Shown one piece after another: positions 7,401 through 15,419 of a DNA stretch of 38,773 nt; within the stretch, counting starts at the first letter, position 1; every line of letters starts with the position of its first letter. The notes under the pieces were generated by a model. That model made no database searches. It saw only the letters and a list, made by a program, of their open reading frames with translations, and was not told the origin of the DNA. The translations under genes were made by a program, and so were the position numbers. Source of the stretch: Candidatus Zixiibacteriota bacterium (GTDB lineage Bacteria; Zixibacteria; MSB-5A5; UM-FILTER-46-8); NCBI GenBank assembly GCA_014730345.1, contig WJIJ01000114.1:1-38773 (forward strand), in the 5' to 3' direction.

Positions 7401-8152
7401 AAGCCATATTAACTGATGTTACTAAATGTATCGGTTGCCAGCAGTGTGTTTTGGCATGCAAAGATTATAATAAGCTCGATAAGGACATGCCCCGGGATTG
7501 GCACCGCAACGACGGTCTTTCGGCGAGAAACTGGACTTCGATCATACATAAACCGGATGAACATTATATACGCAAGCAATGCCGCCACTGCATAGAACCG
7601 GCATGCGTTTCCGCGTGCCCGGTAGCCGCGTTGAGCAAATCGCCTGAAGGACCGGTAACCTACGATCCCGGGCGGTGTATCGGCTGTCGTTATTGTATGA
7701 TAGCCTGTCCCTACGGTATCCCCCGTTACGAATGGGATAATCCGGTACCCTACATCCAGAAATGCAACATGTGCTATTCGAGGATAAAAGAAGGCAAACA
7801 ACCGGCCTGCACTGAGGCATGTCCAACAGAGGCTACCATCTTCGGTGACCGCGATGAGCTTTTGGCGGAAGCTCACCGGAGAATAAAAAACGATCCGGAT
7901 CTGTATATCGGCAAAGTATTCGGGGAATTTGAAATAGGGGGCACCCAGGTGCTCTATATCTCGGATATCGACCTCGGATTTTTATCATACCCGGTACGTA
8001 AGGACACTCCGGTACTTCCCGAAACAACGGCGCCGGCCATGTCTGCCGTACCGCCGGCGTTTTTCGGGATGGGCGCTGTTATGGGCGGCCTGTACTGGTT
8101 CTGCAAGCGAAAAGAGAGGATTAAACGAGAAAAAGAAGAGAATAAAGAATAG
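7397..8152 (+). CDS. Ferredoxin subunit with four [4Fe-4S] motifs (HmcB/NrfC-like)
   Basis: A 251-residue electron-transfer subunit. Sixteen cysteines form four cluster motifs: C11/14/17/21, C62/65/70/74, C94/97/100/104 and C123/126/138/142, the classic arrangement of NrfC, DmsB and HmcB proteins. The first motif begins ten residues from the start, so there is no twin-arginine or other signal peptide. A single hydrophobic segment near residues 215-236 is followed by a basic tail (CKRKERIKREK). It probably anchors the protein with the clusters on the cytoplasmic side, although many relatives lie outside. It should hand electrons between the NrfD subunit encoded two bases downstream and the other Fe-S subunits. 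The start overlaps the preceding stop. Confidence 0.9.
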   Translation: MKAILTDVTKCIGCQQCVLACKDYNKLDKDMPRDWHRNDGLSARNWTSIIHKPDEHYIRKQCRHCIEPACVSACPVAALSKSPEGPVTYDPGRCIGCRYCMIACPYGIPRYEWDNPVPYIQKCNMCYSRIKEGKQPACTEACPTEATIFGDRDELLAEAHRRIKNDPDLYIGKVFGEFEIGGTQVLYISDIDLGFLSYPVRKDTPVLPETTAPAMSAVPPAFFGMGAVMGGLYWFCKRKERIKREKEENKE

Positions 8153-8154
8153 TT

Positions 8155-10041
8155 ATGGACAGAGTAAAAACATTCAAATCGATTTTATGGGCATTGACCG
8201 GATTGGCAATTGCATTCGGGATAACCCGTATGTTTTTCGGGTTGGGTTCGGTTTCTAATTTAAGCGATGCCACCCCCTGGGGAATCTGGAAAGGGCTCAA
8301 TGTCATACCGGGAATAGCATTAGCCGGCGGCGGATTCGTGATGACCGCGGTCATTTACATTATGCGCCGGGAAGAATATAAAAGGTACTCCAAGATAACC
8401 GTACTACTCGCCTTCCTCGGCTACATTACCGCCGCTACCGCGCTGGTCGTCGAGCTGGGTCTACCATGGATGGTATGGAAACCGATTATCTACTGGCAGC
8501 ATCACTCGGCGCTATTCGAAGTGTCATGGTGCGTTATGCTTTACCTGACCGTGCTGTTCCTCGAGTTTATACCGGTGCCCATGGAAGAAACCGAGAGATT
8601 GGCCAAGTTAAGGATTTTTCTGAACAAGTACAAAATCGTGCTGGTTTTCCTCGGTATTATGATATCCACCCTGCACCAGTCATCATTAGGAACCTTGTTC
8701 TTAATAACCCCGGAGAAATTGCATCCGCTGTGGTACTCATCACTGCTTCCCATCCTGTTTTTCATTTCGGCGGTGGCGGTAGGACCTTTGATGCTTGTGC
8801 TGGCGGTAATGACCATGTCATACCTGTACCGCAAACCGCTCGAAAAAGATAAAATGGCTAACCTCGCATTCGGTTTTATGCTGGTCCTCGCCCTGTATGG
8901 GCTGATCCGGTTTATCGATATTATCTCCGCCGGCAAATTACCGCTTGCTTTCGATGGTTCGTGGCAGGCATGGATATTCTGGATCGAGATATTGTTATTG
9001 CTGGTAATACCCGTTGCCCTCCTCTCATTCAAAAAAATGAGATATTCAACTCCGGTATTGTGGATAACATCCATTTCGGCGGTGCTCGGCGTTGGTCTTG
9101 ACCGGGCCAATATTGCCGGGATAATGCTAATTCGTACCGGTCCGGTTTATATACCGACCTTTTATGAGATCTCCATCAGCTTTGGAATTTTATCCGCGGC
9201 GATACTCGTATTTCTCTTCTGCGTGGAGCGTTTTAAGATATGGGAGGTGAAATGGGAAGACCCCCTGGAAAAACCGGAAGCTCCCCCCGAGTTTGGAGGT
9301 CCCGCCGATGTCTGGCTGGGTACTCCGAGAATTGCCGGACGCACGGTTTACTCCCTCGTTTTCGTTCTTGCTCTGGCATTGGGGTTCGCCATGATATCCA
9401 GTGAACGAATCCAGAGCGCGGGGGTGGAGAAAGTACCCGCTTCCAAAGCAAGGGGCGGCGATACATTGTTCGTGGACGGCAACCTCGATGGTTATGGCAC
9501 TATGTTTGCCCACGAGGATCACATACAGCGGTTCGGGGATAAAAAATCATGCGATTTATGCCATCACATGAACATCCCCCTTGATAAACACAGCGGATGT
9601 TATGAATGTCACCGGAACATGTACACAACCGCCGATGCTTTCCGTCATGACTGGCACGCTTCGCCGGCGGGAGCAAAGATCAACTGCGATAAGTGTCATC
9701 AGCCGGGTGTTCAGAGGACTGCTTCATCCGCGAAAACCTGCGATAAATGCCATAATGACCTCGTAGCCCAAAACGCGGTTATAAAGTTCGAAGAGAACGA
9801 AGCTCTTTCTTACACCGATGCCATGCATGGCCTGTGCGTATCGTGCCATAAGCAGAAGGCCCGGGTTTTGGAGGGCAAGGAAGACCTCGACCGGTGCCCG
9901 ACATGCCATAAAGTCAGGGATTTGGAATCTATACCCTCGGAGATAAAAATGCAATTCATAGATACCACATTCAACCATGTGGTAATACCATTTCCGGACC
10001 TTGTTAACCGTGTTAAAATAGAGGCGGAACAGGATGGATGA
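8155..10041 (+). CDS. NrfD/HmcC-like quinone-interacting membrane subunit fused to a hexaheme cytochrome c
   Basis: A 628-residue fusion. Residues 1-415 form an NrfD/HybB-type polytopic membrane domain of about ten helices, with the family motif HHSALFEVSW near 116-125. After a last helix at about 398-415, the chain continues into a domain with six CXXCH heme c motifs: CDLCH 466, CYECH 482, CDKCH 511, CDKCH 529, CVSCH 561 and CPTCH 581. Extra histidines (DWH at 499-501, HHMN at 470-473) could be sixth ligands. The heme domain is expected on the outer face. In well-known Hmc operons the multiheme cytochrome is a separate protein, so this fusion would replace it. The complex probably links the quinone pool and outside electron carriers to cytoplasmic Fe-S proteins. 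The stop overlaps the next gene by eight bases. Confidence 0.9.
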   Translation: MDRVKTFKSILWALTGLAIAFGITRMFFGLGSVSNLSDATPWGIWKGLNVIPGIALAGGGFVMTAVIYIMRREEYKRYSKITVLLAFLGYITAATALVVELGLPWMVWKPIIYWQHHSALFEVSWCVMLYLTVLFLEFIPVPMEETERLAKLRIFLNKYKIVLVFLGIMISTLHQSSLGTLFLITPEKLHPLWYSSLLPILFFISAVAVGPLMLVLAVMTMSYLYRKPLEKDKMANLAFGFMLVLALYGLIRFIDIISAGKLPLAFDGSWQAWIFWIEILLLLVIPVALLSFKKMRYSTPVLWITSISAVLGVGLDRANIAGIMLIRTGPVYIPTFYEISISFGILSAAILVFLFCVERFKIWEVKWEDPLEKPEAPPEFGGPADVWLGTPRIAGRTVYSLVFVLALALGFAMISSERIQSAGVEKVPASKARGGDTLFVDGNLDGYGTMFAHEDHIQRFGDKKSCDLCHHMNIPLDKHSGCYECHRNMYTTADAFRHDWHASPAGAKINCDKCHQPGVQRTASSAKTCDKCHNDLVAQNAVIKFEENEALSYTDAMHGLCVSCHKQKARVLEGKEDLDRCPTCHKVRDLESIPSEIKMQFIDTTFNHVVIPFPDLVNRVKIEAEQDG

Positions 10042-10453
10042 GAAAGTAATACTTATTGTTGATGATGAAGCTGATGTAATCGCCTATCTATCGGCTGTAC
10101 TCGATAACTATGATTGCCGTATTTATTCGGCGGACAATGCCGAGGACGGTTTTAGAAAAGCGGCAGAACTCAAACCGGATCTGATCTGCCTGGATATCAT
10201 GATGCCCAAGGAATCGGGGATTTCATTATATACCAAACTCCGGAGCACGGAGAAACTCCGGGAAATCCCGGTAATAATTATCAGCGGGGTGGAGCAGGCC
10301 CACGAATTCGATTTTTTCAAGTTTGTCGAGGACCGGAGTGTACCTCCTCCCGAGTATTATTTTGAAAAGCCGATAAATGTGGATGAATTCTGCGGAGTGG
10401 TTGACCGGCTGGCATTTAATGACCTTGAACACAAAGCGAAAGGCGACTCGTAA
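10034..10453 (+). CDS. Stand-alone response regulator receiver 1
   Basis: A 139-residue receiver domain without an output domain. The acidic pair is D10-D11, the phosphoacceptor is D54 (ICLDIMMP), the conserved Ser is in IISG, and the Lys is in FEKP. The region between IISG and EKP is longer than usual and carries VEDRSVPPPEYYF. The gene overlaps the cytochrome fusion gene by eight bases and shares its last base with the start of the kinase gene, so all three are translationally coupled. Hmc loci in Desulfovibrio also carry a receiver gene (rrf1), which supports a role in sensing or tuning the complex. Its output must be another protein. Confidence 0.9.
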   Translation: MDEKVILIVDDEADVIAYLSAVLDNYDCRIYSADNAEDGFRKAAELKPDLICLDIMMPKESGISLYTKLRSTEKLREIPVIIISGVEQAHEFDFFKFVEDRSVPPPEYYFEKPINVDEFCGVVDRLAFNDLEHKAKGDS

Positions 10454-11931
10454 TGAATGGAGATCTATTGAGAAACAGCAAAATGGAGAGTTGGTTCTGC
10501 AAAGAGTTGTTCGAACAGGTACCTTTCAATATCGCCGTTATCGATCGTGATTACAATATAATTGAGGCAAATAAAAATTTCGCGGATTACTTCGGTGATT
10601 GGCATGGTCAAAAATGTTACAAGGTATACAAGAACCTGAATTATCCCTGTCTCGGGTGTAATGCCCGTTTAACATTCGAAGATGGCAAATCGAGGGTTAG
10701 CGATGAATCGGGAGTTGACCAGAGGGGCAAGGAAGCGCATTATGTTTTGCATACTGCCCCCCTTAGAGAACATGAAGAGGAACCCGTAAAGTATATAATA
10801 GAGATGTCCCGCGATATAATCGAGGTCAAAAACTGGCAGATGGAGTACCAGCTCCTCTTTGAACGGGTTCCATGTTACATTACCGTAATAGACCGTAATT
10901 TCAAAATTATCAGGGCAAATGAAAATTTCCGTGAGAAATTCGGGGATGTTGTCGGGCGTCAATGTTACGAAGTTTACAAAAAGAGAAAATCGAAATGCCC
11001 CAACTGCCCCGCGGAGCGCACATTCCGGGATGGCGGCGTGCACCGCTCCGACCAGGTGGGCATCAAGAAAAGCGGTGAAAGGGCATATTACATGTTAACC
11101 ACCTCGCCTCTTGGACGTGACGCGGACGATATCGCCCATGTTATCGAAATTTCCATCGATGTTACCGAATCCAAGAAACTCGAAAAAGAGGTAATCGAGG
11201 CTGAGAGGCTTGCCGCGGTCGGGCAGACTGTCGCCGGACTTGCCCACAGCATAAAGAATATCCTTATGGGTCTTGAAGGCGGTATGTACATCGTCAAGAA
11301 AGGGCTGAAGAAAAATGATAATAAAATCCTTGAACAGGGATGGGAGATGCTGGAACGAAATTTCAATAAGACTACATCCCTCGTCCGGGATTTCCTCAGT
11401 TTTTCCAAAGGACGTTTGCCGGAGTTGGAGATGGTTGATCCCAATGAACTCGTGGATGAGATCGTGAACCTCTACAAAGATGTTGCCCGAAATGTGGGAG
11501 TGGAACTGGTAGCCGACCTGGATGAAAACATCCATAAGGCCCCCCTCGACCCCAAGGGTATCCACACCTGCCTGACCAACCTGGTTTCTAACGCGATTGA
11601 CGCCTGCCGGATGAGCGACAGGGATGAAAACGAAGTACGAATTCGCGCTGTGGATAAAAACGGAACCCTGTCCTTTGTAGTTTCTGATACCGGAACCGGT
11701 ATGGATTCGGAGATCAAGCGCAAGGTATTTACAACGTTTTTCACCACAAAAGGAGGAGAAGGAACCGGTTTGGGGTTGCTGACCACCAGGAAAATTGTAA
11801 AAGAACATGGAGGGAGTATCTCGCTGGAATCGAGCAAGGAGAAGGGATCGACATTCCGTATGGATTTCCCCAAAAACAGGTTAAACACGTTATATAAAGA
11901 AGGTTTGAGTAAATCGGGAGAAAGCAATTAA
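10453..11931 (+). CDS. Soluble double-PAS histidine kinase
   Basis: A 492-residue sensor kinase with no membrane segment. Two PAS domains (about 20-125 and 135-245) appear to be tandem duplicates: GQKCYKVYK and GRQCYEVYK each begin a CX10CX2C motif, C55/C66/C69 and C171/C182/C185. A HisKA-like helix follows, with phosphoacceptor H265 in AGLAHSIKN, then a HATPase domain with N-box LVSNAIDAC, G1 box DTGTGMD and G2 box GEGTGLGL. The PAS cysteines suggest an intracellular redox or metal-cluster signal, matching the redox complex encoded just upstream. The probable partners are the three receivers flanking it. The start ATG overlaps the previous stop codon. Confidence 0.92.
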   Translation: MNGDLLRNSKMESWFCKELFEQVPFNIAVIDRDYNIIEANKNFADYFGDWHGQKCYKVYKNLNYPCLGCNARLTFEDGKSRVSDESGVDQRGKEAHYVLHTAPLREHEEEPVKYIIEMSRDIIEVKNWQMEYQLLFERVPCYITVIDRNFKIIRANENFREKFGDVVGRQCYEVYKKRKSKCPNCPAERTFRDGGVHRSDQVGIKKSGERAYYMLTTSPLGRDADDIAHVIEISIDVTESKKLEKEVIEAERLAAVGQTVAGLAHSIKNILMGLEGGMYIVKKGLKKNDNKILEQGWEMLERNFNKTTSLVRDFLSFSKGRLPELEMVDPNELVDEIVNLYKDVARNVGVELVADLDENIHKAPLDPKGIHTCLTNLVSNAIDACRMSDRDENEVRIRAVDKNGTLSFVVSDTGTGMDSEIKRKVFTTFFTTKGGEGTGLGLLTTRKIVKEHGGSISLESSKEKGSTFRMDFPKNRLNTLYKEGLSKSGESN

Positions 11932-11941
11932 AGGAGATGTT

Positions 11942-12463
11942 ATGTCTGAACCAAAGACAAAAACAATATTGGTTGTGGACGATGAGGAAGATGTAAGGCA
12001 GTACCTGTCAATGGCGTTGATGGATTCCGGTTTCCGGGTAATTACCGCCGGGGACGGATTCGAAGCTTTGGAGAAGGTAAAAAGCGATACTCCCGATTTG
12101 ATCTCGCTTGACCTCGTTATGCCCAAAAAATCGGGGATAATGTTTTACCGGGAGTTGAGCAGTAATAAGCATTGGGCAAAAATCCCGGTGTTAGTGGTTA
12201 CGGGTCATGCCCGCGATGATCTCGGGAAGGCGGATTTAAAAGAGTTGACTATGTCCGGGCCGGGAATATATCTGGAAAAACCGGTGAAACCGAAAAACTA
12301 TATCGCGGCGATTAAAAGATTGATCGGTATGGAAACCAGCGATGATGAATCGGCCGCCGCTGACCAGGTGGAGATGCAAAATGAGTTGAAAAACCTGATA
12401 GATGACGCTGATCCGGAGACATTGCGGAAACTCAAAGAGTATCTAAATAAAAAGGAAAGCTAA
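11942..12463 (+). CDS. Stand-alone response regulator receiver 2 with C-terminal helical tail
   Basis: A 173-residue protein: receiver domain (about 7-135) with the acidic pair at D13-D14, phosphoacceptor D57 (SLDLVMP), conserved Thr in VVTG and Lys in LEKP. About 40 residues follow that are rich in Asp, Glu and Lys, probably helical, with no recognised output domain. It resembles receiver 1 in the long insertion before EKP. It starts ten bases after the kinase stop, with AAGGAG upstream, so it is in the same operon. A phosphate-sink, relay or protein-docking role is inference. Confidence 0.9.
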   Translation: MSEPKTKTILVVDDEEDVRQYLSMALMDSGFRVITAGDGFEALEKVKSDTPDLISLDLVMPKKSGIMFYRELSSNKHWAKIPVLVVTGHARDDLGKADLKELTMSGPGIYLEKPVKPKNYIAAIKRLIGMETSDDESAAADQVEMQNELKNLIDDADPETLRKLKEYLNKKES

Positions 12464-12500
12464 GTTAACAATTTGAAGGCTATAAAACGGAGATAGAAAA

Positions 12501-12854
12501 ATGAGTAAGAAGATTTTAATTATTGAAGATGAGCCTGATGTAAAAAATTTTCTCGAACAGTTATTTCAGGATGAAGGTTATGATACAGTAACCGCCTCGG
12601 ATGGCCTTGAGGGACTGGAGAAATTAAGCGAGGGCAAACCGGACCTGATTACGCTCGATTTGCAAATGCCAAAAGACACCGGTACCGCATTTTACCGCAA
12701 GATGCACCATAACAACGATTTCAAGGATATTCCGGTTATTGTCATCAGCGGAATTGCCGGCAGACACCTGGCAGTGCGCCAGCCTGTAGCCGTGTTTGAT
12801 AAACCGATAGATAAAGAAGAACTTATGAGAAAGGTTAAAGAAACCATCGGTTAA
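12501..12854 (+). CDS. Stand-alone response regulator receiver 3
   Basis: A 117-residue receiver with no output domain. It has acidic residues E9-D10, phosphoacceptor D53 (TLDLQMPKDTG), conserved Ser in VISG and Lys in FDKP. GGAG precedes the ATG. It follows receiver 2 by 37 bases and is the last gene of the run. I see no clear intrinsic terminator in the 152 bases after it. With one kinase and three receivers but no DNA-binding output, the module probably acts through protein contact or a phosphorelay. Confidence 0.9.
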   Translation: MSKKILIIEDEPDVKNFLEQLFQDEGYDTVTASDGLEGLEKLSEGKPDLITLDLQMPKDTGTAFYRKMHHNNDFKDIPVIVISGIAGRHLAVRQPVAVFDKPIDKEELMRKVKETIG

Positions 12855-13006
12855 ACCCTCTTCTTTATCCAGGGCAGGCTCTTATAACTACATCAATTTC
12901 TCTGTCGAGAATCCGGTACTACTATTCTCTTTGCATACATCATTTGAAACAACTTAAAAAGTCTAACGTAAATTGTTGACAAAAAGACAACCCGACGGAG
13001 AGAATT

Positions 13007-13879
13007 ATGAGCTTGTTCAAGGCTATCGGATTAATTTGTATCTTTCTTTTTCTCATGACGGCATCTGCTGTCGCAAATGCTGGTCAACCGAACACCGTAT
13101 CGTTCGAACTGCTCGGCGGTGATTACTTAACAGTGGATGTAATACTGCAGGATTCGATTCAGGACCGCTGGCTACTCGATACTGGAGCGGGCGTGCAAAT
13201 TGTCTCACAGGCATTATTTGACCAGCTCGATATGGTACCCGCAGGACATTTCACCGCTTTTCGCATGACGGGTGAACGATTCGATGTCGAACTGTTCGGT
13301 CTCCGCTCGCTTCAGGTTGCCGGTTACCGGAAGGAGAATGTGCTGGTCGCGCTCTGGCCCGTCCTTGACAGCATGGGTATTTCGGGAATCGTCTCATTGA
13401 AGTTCTTTGAGGACAGAGCTCTCACAATTGATTTCGTCGACAATTCGCTCACGGTGGAAACCGCAACATCCGTCGAACGCATTGCCGGGAATGGTACGGT
13501 CGTTCCAATTGAAACACAACGATATCGTGATAGCGGGCTCGATATATTTGCCGTTTTCAAACTTGGAGACAGCTTTAAAGCCGAATTTGAGATCGATACC
13601 GGATCGGGACGGCGATTGTGGATAGATAGTCGATTCCTGTCGAAGCTGGCTATCGATACAACATCCGATACTGTTACCAAGAAGCCGACCGATACGGGAA
13701 GCTGGTACATTACGTACCTGGACCGCGTGTCGTTGTGGGATTCACCATCAATATCAACCGATTCTGTCCGTGCAATCTTCCGCGACAACCTTATTTACGA
13801 CGGTGTTATCGGAATCGGCTTTTGGACCGACCGCGCGATAACGATCGATATTCCCAATCACCGCATGATTGTGCGCTGA
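13007..13879 (+). CDS. Secreted two-lobed retropepsin-like aspartyl protease
   Basis: A 290-residue protein with a signal peptide (hydrophobic 7-24, likely cleaved near AVANA). It contains two copies of a retropepsin-like half: LLDTGAG with D58 and EIDTGSG with D197. Each half ends in a matching strand-loop, GIVSLKFFEDRALTIDF and GVIGIGFWTDRAITIDI. Retroviral-type proteases need two such halves to build one active site, so this single chain may fold as a self-contained, pepsin-like pair. Both catalytic DTG triads are intact. The ribosome site is GGAGAG. A TTGACA at 12974 is too close to the start to be its promoter. Location is presumably periplasmic or extracellular; the substrate is unknown. 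It is not obviously related to either flank. Confidence 0.8.
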   Translation: MSLFKAIGLICIFLFLMTASAVANAGQPNTVSFELLGGDYLTVDVILQDSIQDRWLLDTGAGVQIVSQALFDQLDMVPAGHFTAFRMTGERFDVELFGLRSLQVAGYRKENVLVALWPVLDSMGISGIVSLKFFEDRALTIDFVDNSLTVETATSVERIAGNGTVVPIETQRYRDSGLDIFAVFKLGDSFKAEFEIDTGSGRRLWIDSRFLSKLAIDTTSDTVTKKPTDTGSWYITYLDRVSLWDSPSISTDSVRAIFRDNLIYDGVIGIGFWTDRAITIDIPNHRMIVR

Positions 13880-14317
13880 TATTATCTATGGGTAATTGCC
13901 CTTGTATTTTTCTTCAGAAGAAATCCCGGATATTCACCTCGACAATCATAACCTGACGGGCCAGATAGTGGAACACTAATTAAGGGAAATTTAAGGGCCG
14001 GTAATCACGCCGTCACCCGGACGCGTCCTCGTACTCCAGCGGCATTTGCTTCTAAAGATTCACCGCCGGGGATAAATTGTTTACGAAAAGGATGACACAT
14101 TGAAATGACTAAAGGTTTCTGAATTGATACAGTGCCTCGGCGATAAACCTCTATCGGCATAATAAATACTATCACCCCTCCATCCCCGGTCCGCCCTCGA
14201 ATGTTCCGCCAACACCTTTGATTTCAGCATAAAGCTTTGTTAACCCGGCCTTGGGGTTCGCTATAAAGCAAAATTCCTAATTATGCTTACGGATGAGAAT
14301 TAATCCCGTTGCAAATT
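13880..14317. other. Intergenic region with a possible short coding remnant
   Basis: This is 438 bases between convergent genes. On the minus strand, 14276-14172 reads as 34 codons of protein-like sequence (ending VGGTFEGGPGMEG, then TGA), but an in-frame TAG precedes it and no start codon is present, so it may be the tail of a decayed gene. Nothing else is supportable. Confidence 0.3.
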
Positions 14318-14476
14318 TTATGCGCGTGAGATAATAGCGGTCAAAACCAATCCCACGCCTATTCCCAGCAATGTCGATGCTACGAAATAAAGTACGTTGG
14401 TCTGCAGGAAAAAGAAGCCGACCCCAACCCCAATAAGCGTGCATCCTCCTATAGCCCATGTGCTTTTATCTGCCAT
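14318..14476 (-). CDS. Small two-helix membrane protein
   Basis: A 52-residue protein, MADKSTWAIGGCTLIGVGVG..., with two hydrophobic segments (about 8-23 and 28-48) rich in glycine and separated by a short polar turn. The C-terminus is SRA. A weak AAGGA lies ten bases upstream of the ATG. It begins 37 bases after the stop of the C_GCAxxG_C_C gene on the same strand, so the two are probably co-transcribed. The glycine-rich alternation and the intact small frame argue for a real gene, although I cannot name the family. It could help attach or localise its neighbour at the membrane, which is inference. Confidence 0.6.
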   Translation of the reverse strand: MADKSTWAIGGCTLIGVGVGFFFLQTNVLYFVASTLLGIGVGLVLTAIISRA

Positions 14477-14513
14477 ATTACTTTCATCCTTCATTAATAA
14501 TGCGATTTCATTA

Positions 14514-15353
14514 TCACGGTTGCGCGAGCGCGTTAATCAGCTTTTCGCAACCGCCGTTATTTATGAATTCCGTATGTTCATCCACCGTATTAAACCGCTT
14601 TCCCGTTATTTCATGGCATAACATTTCATAACCGGTAGCCGCGTAAAAATTTTCCAGCATTTTTCGGGTAAGAGGATTGGACATAAGAGATTTCGGTTTG
14701 TCTTGCTCCCTGGCCATTTTTAGAGTCCTATACCATACAGCCGCCCCGAGTGCGCCGCATCCATTGCCGCTCAAACCAAGCCCCCCGGCGAATCCGGAAA
14801 CCATAATTATCTCTTCATCGCTCGCGCCCATATTGCGGATAACCTTTGAAGCACAGCTTGAAGGTTTTTCCGGAAGACCGGATTGCTCACGGGATAAACC
14901 ATCCCGCGCCGATTGTATCGCTTCCGGCGCCCATTTGCCCGCGAGCCTGAAGCAGGACAGAAACTTACCGGTAATCATATATTTCACTATGCTAAACTTG
15001 CTTTTAAAATCGCATCCGGTTACATCGCAACAGTCGGCGCTTCCGGTCCTGTTAACGAAAGATTCCATGATGTGTTGAGTCCCCTCGATAGCGCTGACTA
15101 TGGCCTGACCGCTGTTTCCGTAACGCCGAAAGGATTCGGTGCCCACGGCGAGTGAAGAACCCCAAAGCATCCCGCATTGATACCCGGTCTGCATTATCCC
15201 ACCGGCCAATGGTTCAGCGGCGCGCTCCTCTAATTCTTTATTATAACCGAACTCACGGTTCAGTATGTAAAAAAATGTACGTGATCAGGCGCCTAATTTC
15301 CGAAATAGCTTTTTAGCGTCATTCGGGTAGGTTTTAACTTCGGTTGAATCCAT
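14514..15353 (-). CDS. C_GCAxxG_C_C family protein, probable selenoprotein (UGA codon 23 read as Sec)
   Basis: Reading through one TGA gives 279 residues. The start at 15353 has GGAG five bases upstream. Codons 1-22 (MDSTEVKTYP...RKLGA) are followed by TGA (15287-15285), then continue in frame as SRTFFYILNREFG and join the downstream reading frame. Later motifs include a CDVTGC-type pair, CASKV, and GLSGNGCGALGAAVW, the diagnostic GCGAxxG signature. As I recall, relatives have GTCSRTFFYILNREFG here, so the TGA replaces a Cys codon. The family is a putative redox protein group that databases already describe as (seleno)proteins. A hairpin follows the TGA. Without recoding, translation would begin at an internal Met at 15209 with no good ribosome site, losing 48 residues. 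A nonsense mutation is the alternative. Confidence 0.75.
15245..15260 (-). promoter_or_regulatory. Candidate bacterial SECIS hairpin
   Basis: On the minus strand AACCG (15260-15256) pairs with CGGTT (15249-15245) around the loop TGAGTT. The loop starts about 30 bases after the TGA and has G as its second base, which fits the loose bacterial SECIS rules as I know them (loop 16-37 bases downstream, G among the first two loop bases). The stem is only five pairs and alternative folds exist, for example TCACG after the TGA with CGTGA. Confidence 0.4.
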
Positions 15354-15419
15354 AATTCTCCATTCACTATTTATAATTGTTAATCTATTTCAACGATTTA
15401 AGTTGCAATTTCCCATCCA

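Noticed and set aside
11095-11808. 237-codon antisense frame within the histidine kinase gene
   Set aside because: It is a shadow of a well-supported kinase with intact H, N and G boxes and has no independent support.
12974-12979. TTGACA before the aspartyl protease gene
   Set aside because: Only 27 bases from the ATG and no -10 element at the right spacing.
15285-15287. TGA as a simple nonsense mutation or sequencing error
   Set aside because: The frame continues unbroken with family-like sequence, the codon replaces a family cysteine, and the family has known Sec members; mutation remains possible but less likely.
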